DNA of 64,000 nt from Microascus cirrosus (taxonomy: Eukaryota > Ascomycota > Sordariomycetes > Microascales > Microascaceae), in contig JAMBUN010000011.1 in assembly GCA_030271035.1 (NCBI GenBank), forward strand, positions 1 to 64,000, in the 5' to 3' direction. Below the pieces are notes generated by a model. It saw only the letters and a list, made by a program, of their open reading frames with translations. It did not search any database and had not been told where the DNA came from. Position 1 is the first letter of the stretch, and each line of letters starts with the position of its first letter. Below are positions 24,960 to 35,013 of the stretch, one piece after another. Both the position numbers and the translations under genes were made by a program.

Positions 24960-24978
24960 GGGATAAGCACCTTATCCC
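24960..24978. repeat. Perfect inverted repeat, 8-bp arms, 3-nt loop
   Basis: Arms GGGATAAG and CTTATCCC flank CAC, just after a run of G. The arms contain GATA cores on both strands, so paired GATA-factor sites are possible but unproved. Confidence 0.7.
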
Positions 24979-25824
24979 GGTCCGCTCATGGGATATAAAA
25001 TGTGGGAATATACTGCCCTTGTCAGGTTAGGTATTAGAGAGGTGTACGTCGTATTGGAGAGTACACATCCATCGGCAGACTCGAGGAGGTCCAAAGATGT
25101 TCAAACCTCCTATAGGCCCAGTATGATCTAGAGTGGTCTCAACCCACAAAGTTGAAACACGGAACTCCAGGAACAAGGCAACATTTCATACTTCCCTCGA
25201 GAACCCGTATATTTTCCCGTCTTCCGAACCCCTCCAATCCTTTCTGTCGCCATCACAAATCAAGCCCGGTGGCGAGCGTCCACGCCTCTGGTGTTCAGAC
25301 CGTGCAGCTTTGGCGAACGCCCCGGCATTCCAAACGCACGCACGGTCTCAACCGGATGATTTTTTTCTCTTCGAGCTTTGACGACCCGCCGGGGGGTGGG
25401 GCGGTAGGATTGCATCCGTGCGAAGACGGGAGGGGAGAGCACACCGACGTACATCCGCGGCAGACTTTCTAGCACTTAGTTTCGCGTCAACTTCGCGTCA
25501 CGTTTGAAGCAGCATCTGCAGCCATAAACACGCGTCGAAAGACGGGAGTCTCCCCTCAATCGAGTGTTCAACAAGTAGGTCGAGGGTTTTCAGGCGAGGG
25601 CTTGTCCTGGAGCCCAAGATGGCTGTTGTTGGTTATAAGCAACGCCAAGGTATGTGAGGCACTCTTGCGCTTACACGAAATTACATGTTTAAAAGGATAG
25701 TATAGCTCGAGCTCCGGGTCGGCCATCCCAGCGCTATACGTATCAACACATATAAAGGATATTGCAGATAGGGGATATGTTACTGATAGTCCAAGAATGC
25801 CAAACCTACAGCAGAGCCCCTTTT

Positions 25825-26199
25825 TCACACTCCTCGACGAACCCCCCCGGCCTCACTTCTCAAAAAACGAACTGCCTTCTTCCGAGGCCCGACCCGGAAA
25901 GATGCCTTCTCCTCCTCATTGGCATCCCATATCCTTATCTCACTCACGCCTAGTTCACCGTCCTCATCCACTAATATCCCACCCCCAACGAGCTTATGCT
26001 CGAACCTCACCGCCGGCAGCCCCATCGCCATCTCCCTCAGCCCTTCTCCTTCTTGCCCCCATCCGCGGAGAACAGCCTTCTTTGGCCCGGGAACCTGAGC
26101 GCGCCTAGCACATTCCGCCTGTCCTCACCCAGCCAGAGGGCCTTGCTCCCCGGGACCACCGAGACGTAGCAGGCAGTGAAGGGTAGCTGCCCGAGAGCC
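25825..26199 (-). pseudogene. Frameshifted C-terminal remainder of retropepsin-like protein
   Basis: Directly past the stop codon of the adjacent minus-strand retropepsin-like frame, coding-like sequence continues in two other frames. The first reads LGQLPFTACYVSVVPGSKAL, then LWLGEDRRNVLGALRF and GQRRLFSADGGKKEKG (stop at 26037-26039). The second reads MGLPAVRFEHKLVGGGILVD and EDGELGVSEIRIWDANEEE. These look like one C-terminal domain split by two frameshifts, or by introns whose splice sites I could not place convincingly. An intron ending at a TAG just upstream would rescue the first shift only with a weak donor such as GTGATT. Either the gene is decaying or the model is incomplete. Confidence 0.5.
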
Positions 26200-27883
26200 T
26201 CAGGCCCGGCCTCTTCGACCGGAACCTATCAGCTTGCGCGTTTCATGAAGGCAGATGGGACTACTTGGCGGGGAAATATGCGAGGACTGGGGCGGAAGGA
26301 TGGCCACGGGAATCACAGCGCCCAGCTCCGGCCTCTCGTTGGGGTAAACGGGGTGGCGGGGGTCCACGAGGGACTTGCCGTTGGAGGAGGCTATGTCCAC
26401 CCGCAGTTCGTACAGCCGCGTGACGAAACTGGAATTGATGCTAGCGATGTCCACAATTGTCTGCGCAGGGTAGCCCTCCGCGTTGATCCCCATCGTCCGG
26501 AGGTCCTGCTTGTAGATCAGCGAGAACGTAGCGCCCAAGTCGAGCAGCAGATCGAAGTAGACGTGTGGCGCCGTCGGGCCATCCTTGAGGATGTATGTGC
26601 TCGATTTTGTCTCCCTCGGCTCCGCGGTGTTCTTCTTCCTGAGGCGGGTATTGGGCCCCTCCTCAATGTATTCCCCTTCCTTGACCTCACTGTGGTTGGA
26701 GGCCATGGACCGTCCCGGCTGCCTCCGTCTGTGGACGCTTTCGGAGCGTGAGGTCGACTTCCCGTCGCGCGAGACGTAGGACCTTATTCTTCTGAAGCCA
26801 AGTGTGGTGTTCCAGCTTCCTAGATCATACAGATTAGGGTTATGCTCGAGGCAGGTCGCCCCCATGCCCAGCGGCGGCTGGCCCTGACCCTGGAGGGGCA
26901 TCTCGTACCACAACCAGCCAGGCCCGTACTCGCGCTCGTACCGGTCCAGACGCGCCGCGCAGTCTTTGCAGAAAGCCCTGTATGACTCGCACGTGTCGAC
27001 GAGGTGGCCGTTCCAGAAGAGGGTCCATAGGTATGGCTGGATGGTGCCGTCGCGATAGGCCTGAATAGCGGGTCGGATGTTGGTCGTTTCAAGGGGACAT
27101 TCGGGAGTTTCGAGGGCGCCGTTCAATATTTCGAGGCGGGCTTGGACTGCCGCTTGGCGGGTTGACAGGAGATCATTCATGGAGAGATCAATCCTGCCCG
27201 GGTTCCCCAACGGGAAGGGATGGGGGCGGAGAGAAGACTTACATGGGGGTGGTGTTCTCTTCCGTCATGTCCATCTCCCTCAGATCCCTGCGCGCATCCT
27301 CCAACTGCTCCAGAATAGGCCCCACAGCGTCGGGCGTCTCCTGACGGACATGTTCATGTACTGCCTCCCACTGCCTTACGGTCCGCCGCGCCGCCTCCAC
27401 TCTGCTCAAGTTCTCCCCCAGAGACCTACCAATCACGATGGGCGGCTTCCAACCGGCCTCCCCGGGCTCAGCCTGCGGAAGACTCATCCTTCGTGCGTAC
27501 GGCGTCGGTGGCCAGTCCGTCACGGAATGCGGACTGGGCGTCGTGACCACAGCTCGCCCGGTGCCGAGGACCCTCCCGAGGTATCGCCCGCCCCTTCGTC
27601 GGAGTGTGCGCGGTGTTGGCCCAGAGGTTGCCCGGGGGGTTTCTGGCTCTAAGATTCTCACAGATGTGCGTATGGGCTTGGGGCGCCTGTCCCGTCGAGA
27701 CATCGAGGATGAACCTCTGGCGGCATTGGGGTCTGGTTGCGCTTGTCCGTCTTCAGAGTCGGCCATCGCCCGGCGTTTCTTGCCAGACAGTTCTTCACTT
27801 TCCTGGCCGTGCTCCTCGGGATGGCTGCTGGAGACTGGCATATCATCCTCCGTCTGCAGACCTGATCGTGTGGTGACAGGCAT
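26200..27883 (-). CDS. Retropepsin-like (aspartyl protease-fold) protein with DLG motif, unknown function
   Basis: Predicted 544-aa protein from exons 27243-27883 and 26200-27193, with a 49-nt intron (donor GTAAGT, acceptor GGGCAG). I chose the ATG at 27883 (MPVTTRSG); the frame is open upstream but has no ATG. The N-terminal 200 residues are polar and low-complexity. A middle region has QPYLWTLFWNGHLVDTCESY, CKDCAARLDRYEREYGPGWL and WYEMPLQGQGQ. Near residues 426-442 comes VYFDLLLDLGATFSLIYKQD, which resembles the active-site loop of retroviral-type aspartyl proteases (DTGAxxS); here Thr is Leu at residues 432-435 (DLGA), followed by beta-rich sequence as expected for that fold. No reverse transcriptase, integrase or LTR is visible nearby. 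It could be a domesticated or decaying member of a fungal family. The frame stops just before a frameshifted continuation, so the true C-terminus is uncertain. Confidence 0.6.
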
Positions 27884-28614
27884 GACGAGCTGTGTAGCTG
27901 GTGGGTCTTGCTTGAAGGTATCGTCGGGTTGTACTAGAACAACTCCCGCCGGGAATGTAACGGCCAGCTGCTGAGGGTCTCTGACCAAAGCAACCGGCTA
28001 TTCAATGATCCTGGAGCTCACTCCACCATGGGTGACAGATATCGAAGGGGAAGAAAGGGTCATAGTCATACCTTTGAAAACCGGATAAAACCACTTACAT
28101 GGAATTTTCGCTACCCCAGCCTCATTTTGGTGCTGAAATGCTGAATGTACCTTAGTTCCCAAGCCGACATTTTCTGTTAGAAGAATGCCATTACCGAGTG
28201 TTTGCAGAATCTTTATTGTGTTGCCCTTTGTAGACTGGAATGAGGCTCCGACTCCCTTGCTTGTGGGTGGAATTCCAAACCACGATGGGCTCGCGCCTTT
28301 GTCCCCTGACGAAGCATTCGAGAACACAATACCTGATAGACTCCGGATAGCTTTCGAAGACAGGACTTTGATATCTGTGGACTTTTGTCCCTTCTGTATA
28401 TTGGATTCTCGTTTTCTTGGACCCTTTGTCTCTGGTTCCCATTCCTTTTTACCACACTCTCAAGGACTTCTCCATATCGCCCTACACGCAGGAGTCAAGA
28501 CACACTCTACACTTTCACCTGCCAACTTTATAATCCAAATGAATCAAAATCACTTCTAAACAGCGACTAAGTGACACTGGTAAGCCCCTGTAGTCTACGA
28601 GCTCTTTAACAACC
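27884..28614. other. Divergent intergenic region
   Basis: Lies between the start of the minus-strand retropepsin-like gene and the plus-strand unknown gene. A minus-strand frame at 27998-28327 could contribute an upstream exon to the former, but no splice pair supports it. Otherwise only AT-richer promoter-like sequence is visible. Confidence 0.4.
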
Positions 28615-29339
28615 ATGGAGGAACAATCAGGTAACCGAGGCCTCTAAAAAAAAAAGACACCCTTCTGAGATACCCTAGCTAACCCCCAGCAGACAAGTTG
28701 AGGTCCCTCCTTGACGATGCAAAATTCAACATTCCTCAGACTCTCCTCCCGGACCTCATCAAGCACATCACGGAGGATGACTCCTACCACTTCTTCCGCT
28801 ACGTACAGGACCTCCTGGAATACCGCCGCATCGATGCCCTCCTCCTTGAGGACGAGGAAATATGGTTTCAGGTCCGCAAAATGTACGTGGAGCGCTTTCC
28901 CTGGCTCCATCACCACGACCTCAGATGCGGAGTGGACGTGCCAAAGGAAAAGGAGCGGAACAGGAGGCTGGTGAAGGCGCTCAACAAGACCTTCAAGGGC
29001 GTTCCGGGAGAGGGCTACAAAGACGACTGGATTACGGAGTACTTGGCGCTGAACGGGCTGAGCTGGAAGGATGTTGCGAATGGGAGACACCTTAGGACGG
29101 AGATTCCCGGAACTACCTATATGCAGCTCCGGGACCCGGCCATGCTCCGTCTGGACCCAAAGGCTGGCATTATTGGGTTAACCAGCAGGGCGCCAGACAA
29201 GCACGGTGTGGTGATTGTGCTGGAAGATGACACGACCGACGACGGGTCCTCTCAGAATCCAGAGGATGAACCGGAGCAACAGGCGGCCATTGCTAAGTTG
29301 GCGATGGAGGTACAAACCTTGACGCCCAAAGACGGCTAG
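28615..29339 (+). CDS. Uncharacterised 220-aa protein
   Basis: Two exons: a 16-nt first exon 28615-28630 (MEEQS) and 28693-29339, with a 62-nt intron (donor GTAACC, branch CTAAC, acceptor CCAGCAG). The long frame has no ATG at its start, and using the second of the two adjacent AGs joins it in frame to an ATG, giving MEEQSDKLRSLLDDAKFNIP. I do not recognise the family. The N-terminal half is helical and charged (LLPDLIKHITEDDSYHFFRY, LEYRRIDALLLEDEEIWFQV, YVERFPWLHHHDLRCG). The C-terminal third turns acidic (DDTTDDGSSQNPEDEPEQQ). No signal peptide, membrane segment or catalytic motif is seen. It diverges from the retropepsin-like gene, so the two may be linked, but that is only position. Confidence 0.7.
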
Positions 29340-30843
29340 AAAATATTGAAAACTTCCGCGGATGCCAGACAGCAGTCTTAGAAGGGAGATACTCTGCAAA
29401 CACCAGCAGCGCCCGTAGGTGGTGAGTATGGGCAGGGCGACATGTCCATCTTGTCGTTCAGGGGTCGACCCCTTCACATGGGAGAACTGTGCCTCTCGTG
29501 GGGAAAACCTGAATAAACAACCGATTTAAATGTGATCAAGGAACCACTTGCGTGTGCGGTCCGAGAAAAGTTTGTGAGTGATGATATGACTGAATATTCG
29601 GAGCCCTCTGGGGCGCCCCTTATTGTGAGAGGCGACCGACGACTAGTCGTTAGACCAACCATTTGAATGGCCGCTACCTCGATCTTCGTTCTGGGATAAG
29701 GCTCCTAATAGCTTGATCAATGAAGGACGAAGTTCTCAGAGGCCCTACGTGTATCATAGTCAGGAGACAGAAGGCTCAAGGGTGAAGGGGCTCCGCGCGT
29801 GAGGCGATGATGTGTGAACGCTATACCGCGCAAGCTGGCCCCTGCGCTCACTCAGCAGACTACCGACGCCAGGAGATAGCGGCAACTCGTCTCAGCTCGT
29901 CTCCCCCGCCACTCCGACGACTGTCAACACACGAACCTCTATGAGACTTCTTCAGAATCCAGTCCACGGCCCCGCCCCAACAAGCTAGCCGCGAGCGCGC
30001 ACAGGTTTCTCAGATGGCACAAGGCCGCTCGCAACGGCAAGGTGGTCGACTTCCACCAGCAGCCCTACAATGGGTGACTCATTTCGGGTGCCGTCAAAGA
30101 AGGGGCAGAGAACATTGTGGAGAAGAGAGGGGGTGTGGTCGTGGCCAAGGCCAGATGTCAGGCGCAGCCGGGGTATTCCCATATCAGGCGGTGGCATGCC
30201 CATTTGCGGAGCGAGGGGATGCAGGAGGGGATCAGGAGGCTGGGCCAGAAGCAGCGGGCGTGTGCTGTGTTGGGGTCCGTGAAGAGGGAGTCTGGGTATC
30301 GGAGAAGGGTACGCTGCTGGGCAGGTTGGTGGTCGAGAAGGAGGTTATGAATGTCGACGGTCCGGTGCGATCTATATTGTTGACTCGGAGAGGATAGACT
30401 AGAGCAACTAGGGCTAACGACAGCCCCATGCCAAAGGATTGTGGCGAGCGTTTTGTGCATTTGGTTCCGCTGGACTTTGGTTCCCGTAGGTCGTGTTGAT
30501 TCGAAGGTAAGTTATACTAGAACCGGAAAATTCTCCTGCTCATATCTCCCGTATCTGTGACTGCTTGCCAAGTTTCTTGACGTAGGCCAGTAAATAGTAT
30601 CAAACCACCAACCCGAGCCTATCACATGCCAAAAACACTCATAAGCATATATGTCTTGACAGAGTCAAATTCCAAATTGAAGCTACCTCTACCTAGCCTC
30701 AACCCGGTGCCCTAACCAGCCGCCCATGCAACGACCAAAGTGACATAAAATGTTCCGTTTTTAAGCGTGCCAAATCAAACAAGACGTCAAGAAACGCCGC
30801 ATTTCCTTCATCTCTTCCGCCGCCGCCGAAAAACAAAACGCGC
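29340..30843. other. Intergenic region with possible coding debris
   Basis: No intact gene. Near 29950-30080 one plus-strand frame reads FLRWHKAARNGKVVDFHQQP before a stop, and neighbouring frames keep Arg/Gly-rich open stretches to 30397. This may be a gene remnant, but no family is recognised. The right end is the 3' flank of RPS2. Confidence 0.35.
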
Positions 30844-31806
30844 CTAGTAGCGCTTCTCCCGTAGCGTGTCGGCGTACTCGTCCAGGGGACTCCTGATGAG
30901 CTTGGTCTCCTTCCAGAGGTTAGGCGTGAGGAAGCCGTACGTGTTGGACACGGCGCTGAAGGTGGCCTTGAGGGTGTTCTCGAGCGTCTTGGTCGAACCG
31001 GCTGAGGAGGTGTAGGAGTCCTCGACACCGGCGAGCTGAAGGAAGCGCTTGACGGCGGGGGAGGCGACAAGGCCGGTACCACGGGGGGCAGGAATGAGCT
31101 GTGGAAACATGTTAGCGACCCCAGAGTGGTTTTTGGATGAAAAGGTGCTGTCAATGCAGCTGTGGAAATACATACACGGACGGTGACGGAACCGCACTTG
31201 CCGCTCTGCTTGCAGGGGAGCGAGTGAGGCTGGCCAAGGTTGGCACCCCAGTAGCCGCGGCGCACGGGGATGACGCTCAGCTTGGCGATGATGATGGCGG
31301 CGCGGATGGCGGTGGCGACTTCCTTGGAGGTCTTGATGCCGAGACCGACGTGGCCCTCCGAGTCACCGATGATGACGACGGCCTTGAACCGGGTGCGCTG
31401 ACCGGCACGGGTCTGCTTCTGGACGGGCTTGATCTGTTTGTGGCATTCCTGGTCAGTCACCCGCTCTAATTTCTCGGTCTATCGCCGAATGTCTGGAGTC
31501 CCAGATCATTGATCGCCTAGGCTTCAAAGGCTTGGGAAACTTGGGGTGCCGCACCTTCATGACCTCATCCTTCAGCTTGGGAAGGAAGTTGTCGACGATC
31601 TGGTACTCCTTGATGGGGAGCGAGTGCAGGTAGATCTCCTCCATGCTGTTGATCTTGCCGGCCTTTACAAGACGACCGAGCTTCGTGACGGGCTGCCACT
31701 CCTTCTCCTCGCTCTTCCCGCCGCGGCGTCCACGGCCGCGACCACGGCCACGGCCCCTATCGCCGCGAGCTCCAAAGCCGCCACGGGCACCACCACGGTC
31801 AGCCAT
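30844..31806 (-). CDS. RPS2: 40S ribosomal protein S2 (uS5)
   Basis: Predicted 254-aa protein, the same length as yeast Rps2, from three exons (31555-31806, 31176-31433, 30844-31098) with introns of 121 and 77 nt, all phase 0. Splicing joins LPKLKDEVMK to IKPVQKQTRAGQRTRFKAVV and GKCGSVTVR to LIPAPRGTGLVASPAVKRFL, exactly the conserved sequence. The N-terminus is an RGG-rich tail (GARGGFGARGDRGRGRGRGR), typical of eukaryotic uS5 and a target of arginine methylation. The S5 double-stranded-RNA-binding core includes GDSEGHVGLGIKTSKEVATA and IPVRRGYWGANLGQPHSLP. It sits in the small-subunit body near the mRNA entry channel and affects decoding accuracy. A telobox-like AGCCCTAA lies about 195 bp upstream. 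Identification is essentially certain. Confidence 0.98.
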
Positions 31807-32406
31807 TATGAATGAATTATTCGAGTCGCGTCGTCGGGACTTCGAACTTTGGGGGTGTTGGGGGTTAGTACGGTGGTCGGGCGGAAATGTCGAGGTGAGT
31901 CGGGTGGTGGTGGGTTTGGAATGGGTCGCTGGCTCGCAACTTTTTGTGAAGAATTGGCGGGGTGGATGCTGAGGGTAATTTTTGGTGTGGTCCCGTTTCT
32001 GAGCCCTAAATCGCTGTGCTGCCTGGTTTTACAGGCCGCAAAAACATATACGTACCCCGCCCACTCGGTGAAGCCTCGGTGAGAGGCGAGGGCCACAAGA
32101 GAAAGGTTCGTGAGCATGAACGAACAATGTCTCTGGGGTTATTGTGTATCTGGCTTGATTTCTGGGATTTTAAAATATCTCTATGACATAAGTATGGGAG
32201 GAGAGGGTATGTATCTAGCGGAAGCATCAATTCACTTGGCTGCGCGCTCTTGCACGGAAAACAGCCGTGTTCAGATGAGAACTATCATACAATGTATCCA
32301 TGTAGAACGATGACGAAATACCAGGAAAATGGAGATGTAATGCAAACGCAAGAAAACCAATTCAGCTCATATGCTCGTCCGTATGTCCACCACGACATCC
32401 TCGGGC
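31807..32406. other. RPS2 promoter and TUM1 3' flank
   Basis: No gene. The left part is the RPS2 promoter with a telobox-like element at 32002-32009; the right part lies downstream of the TUM1 stop codon. Confidence 0.5.
32002..32009. promoter_or_regulatory. Telobox-like AGCCCTAA in ribosomal-protein promoter
   Basis: AGCCCTAA (TTAGGGCT on the RPS2 strand) lies about 195 bp upstream of the RPS2 ATG. TTAGGG-type teloboxes are known as Tbf1-type regulatory sites in promoters of ribosomal-protein genes of many fungi. A single 8-bp match is suggestive only. Confidence 0.4.
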
Positions 32407-33479
32407 CTAATCTTCGCCCTCTGTCTTGAGGATGAGGTTCTCCTCAGGCTTCACGCGCTGGGCCCATTCCCTGTCGATGAGTTAGTAATGCGAGGCATTG
32501 CTAGGGCACATACGGGAAAAACTCACGTCCAGCTACCATCATACACCCTTCGTGCCTCCGGCGGGCCATAGCCGGCAACTTCCAGGGCCGTCTCAATAAC
32601 GCAGGCGGTTACGCCAGTGCCGCAGCTGCTAATGATGGGCTTCTCGGGATCCACTCCCTTGTCCTGGAAGATCTTGCGCAGCTTCTCGGGCTCATAGAAA
32701 GCCTTGGTCTGGGGGTCAAGAACTGCGCTGGCCGGTAGGCTGATGGATCCTGGCATGTGTCCAGAAGACAGAGACGGGCGGGGCTCGGGGTCCTTCCCAG
32801 ACCAGCGTCCCTCGGGACGAGCATCCAGGATCTGCACGCCCTCAGATCCCTCCTTGCCGTAGTCCTCCGCGACTTCCTTGACCTGCTCGAACGAAGCAAC
32901 CTTGGACTCCTCGATCGGCTGGATGGGATATGTGCAGCAGTCAACGCTGTACAGCTCTCCGGACTCAGTAGGATATCCCTCATCAACCCACAGCTTGAAG
33001 TTGTTAAGAAGGTGCACCTTGGGGTGGCCAAAGAGCTTCATGGTCCAAGCGACTCTCGGCGCGCTAAAGATTCCAAGCTCCTTCGAGTCGTAAACCACGA
33101 CAGTATCGTCCCGGCGGACCCCAATCTCGCTCATTGCCAGCGCAAACTCCTTTGAGTCGGGAAGCATGTGCGGGTACGGTGACCGCTTGTCGACGACCTT
33201 GTCGAGGTCGAAGAAGCGCGCCTTGGGTATGCGCTTCTCGCGGAAGACTTGGATGCCCGAGCGGCTGTCATTGGGGAGGAACCACGAGGCGCAGACGGGG
33301 ATAGTCTTCGGCTCGGGGCTGATGCGCGGCGGGTTCTTCGCTAGGGCGTCGGAGAGCTCCTTGGGGGTCACGAGGAAGGAGGAGAAGAAGCGGGTGGTCG
33401 GCGAGGTGGCAGATCGAGCGACCTGCGCACCGAGCTGCTGGAGCCCCGCCCGGGGGGAGGAGCGGAAAATGGCGGACAT
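32407..33479 (-). CDS. TUM1: Mitochondrial thiosulfate/3-mercaptopyruvate sulfurtransferase (TUM1-like)
   Basis: Predicted 338-aa protein from exons 32527-33479 and 32407-32470, with a 56-nt intron (donor GTGAGT, branch CTAAC) that completes GSWTEWAQRVKPEENL. Two rhodanese domains are visible. The first (about residues 35-190) contains VCASWFLPN, DSKEFALAMSEIGVRRDDTV and LGIFSAPRVAWTMKLFGH. The second contains QILDARPEGRWSGKDPEPR, GHMPGSISLPAS and the active-site loop SSCGTGVTA with catalytic Cys at about residue 286. The CGTGVT loop is of the mercaptopyruvate type rather than the CRxGx(R/T) rhodanese type. The N-terminal 35 residues are rich in Arg, Ser and Ala and lack acids (MSAIFRSSPRAGLQQLG...), as in a mitochondrial presequence. 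Family role: sulfur transfer toward Urm1-dependent tRNA thiolation and sulfide/cyanide metabolism. It diverges from APC11 across 474 bp. Confidence 0.93.
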
Positions 33480-33953
33480 GATGTGAGGGTAGGGCTATCT
33501 CAATAAGTATCGGGGTGGCGTGATGAGAGAGATCCCGAGGTGGAGGTGTGAATGCGATCGGCTGGTTCGGCAGAAGGGGGGTCGTCAATGGTGAGGATTC
33601 ACCTGGTCACCTCATCCGAGGACCAAAGGAAATGAGTCCAAAGAGGGCGGGCCCTTTGTCGGTGCATCCCAAATGGATTTGGGGTGGGAGAAATGCTCTG
33701 GGCCTTGAACCGATGTCAATTCCTGCCGTATTGAAGGACCTGCGATAGTTCACAGGATCGTGAATGTTGCAATAATGACCAGGATTTTCGAGCGATAAGG
33801 AACGTGATGGCTGTTGGAGCTTGGGCCACCCCGCGCCTCGGCATCAGAAGTTACCAACTGATGCCAGTTGGCGTATATTTCAAGTTCACGGATATTGGCT
33901 TCGCGTTTCAATATCACAACAGAGCAGCCCTGCCAAATGTCAACAACGCCGCG
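33480..33953. promoter_or_regulatory. Shared divergent promoter of TUM1 and APC11
   Basis: 474 bp separate the two opposite start codons, so both promoters lie here. No clear TATA box is seen. Open frames present are shadows. Confidence 0.55.
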
Positions 33954-34429
33954 ATGAAGGTCAAAATAACAAATTGGAGCTCTGTAGCGACTTGGAGATG
34001 GGACATCCCAGATGATGACGTGTGTGGTATCTGCCAAGTCAACTACGATGGCGCCTGCCCGAGCTGCAAATACCCTGGCGATGATTGCAGCATCTGTTCG
34101 TCTTGCCGAAGCATCCCGAGTTTACGATGTCAATTGCTGACACTTCCGCTCCCCATGCAGTGTCTGGGACCTGCGGGCACGTATTCCATATGGTACGATA
34201 TATGCAATAATTTCATCTCTATCTCTCCTGTCCCAGTGTTCGTGTTCTAACGTCTCCATAGCATTGCATCCTCGAGTGGATAAAGCAAGAATCAGCCAAA
34301 GGCCAATGCCCTATGTGCCGACAGAGTATGTGCACTCTCCATGTTGACCACTCTTGCGACTAACCGCTCTGCACAGGATTCGAATGGAATGACCCGGCTG
34401 CTGAAACCACTTCCGAGGTCGAGTCGTGA
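33954..34429 (+). CDS. APC11: Anaphase-promoting complex RING-H2 subunit APC11
   Basis: Predicted 96-aa protein from four small exons (33954-34095, 34161-34192, 34262-34325, 34377-34429) with introns of 65, 69 and 51 nt. The spliced product starts MKVKITNWSSVATWRWDIPD and carries the whole RING-H2: CGICQVNYDGACPSCKYPGD, then DCSILSGTCGHVFHMHCILE, then IKQESAKGQCPMCRQRFEW. The cysteine/histidine spacing fits APC11 and not other RINGs; the length is close to yeast Apc11. The first donor is GTTCGT, an unusual variant, but it alone gives the conserved CSxLSGxCGH junction. APC11 is the catalytic RING of the APC/C ubiquitin ligase, recruiting E2 to mark securin and mitotic cyclins. The C-terminal EWNDPAAETTSEVES is a slight extension. 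Confidence 0.95.
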
Positions 34430-35013
34430 TACGTCTTACAAAATCCGGGCGAGGGAAAGTACTGGCTGTGCTTTGGCGCCGGCGTCCTTATTTTGGGTGC
34501 CATGAACGGTCTGTTTTTGAGCCGGGCGTTTACATTTTATTGGGATACCCTGGTGTATGATGGTATGATGTTGAGACTGGAAGAACGAATCGAACTTGTT
34601 TTTGTTGTCCCGAGATAGATCATCTTATAGATTACATGAAGGCGCTTCTGTTATGAGGAAACCCAACATAGAAGGTGTAACAAACTTAAGGATGACGTTC
34701 CCGGTCCATGGCCATCGTAATCGTGTATATCACAGAGGACCAAACTCCCGGAACGATGCCGATGAAGCCGTCCCGAAACGGGTCCGTTTGTCCCACGGAT
34801 ATCCTTCTCCCACACTATCCCTGTAAACCACGTGATGATAAGATAAACCGAGAGCTCCCGCCCCAACGGTACCAGAAGCCGACACCTCCTGCAGCAACCA
34901 TCCCGCCATTCCTACCTCGAAACCATGCATCGGAGCCGCCTCTTAACCTTTATCTCTCTTTAGAAACCCGGCGAGAAACAACCCACGAGCCATACGATCG
35001 TGGAACTCTCGTT
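34430..35013. other. Intergenic region between APC11 and unknown plus-strand gene
   Basis: No gene supported. Contains APC11 3' sequences and the promoter of the next gene. An in-frame extension upstream of 35014 has other ATGs (34708) but its sequence is low-quality as protein. Confidence 0.4.

Larger units (their letters stand above)
11982..25824. other. 13.8 kb gene-free block
   Basis: I could not support any gene on either strand. All open frames are short or low-complexity, and none shows domain motifs, credible intron chains or codon periodicity by eye. Base composition looks similar to the genic parts rather than AT-rich, so it does not resemble strongly RIP-mutated repeats. The left few kb adjoin the cyclin start and may hold its promoter and leader; a TATATAA lies at about 13413 but is far from the ATG. 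Small signals are listed separately: a GT-rich tract near 13.8 kb, a perfect hairpin at 17.46 kb and an inverted repeat at 24.96 kb. Confidence 0.55.

Noticed and set aside
27998..28327. Possible upstream exon of the retropepsin-like gene
   Set aside because: No donor/acceptor pair joins it in frame to the downstream exon, and its composition is not convincing.
30699..31460. 253-codon single-frame ORF over RPS2
   Set aside because: It reads the middle exon of RPS2 and then runs through its intron and an alternate frame; the spliced RPS2 model explains it.
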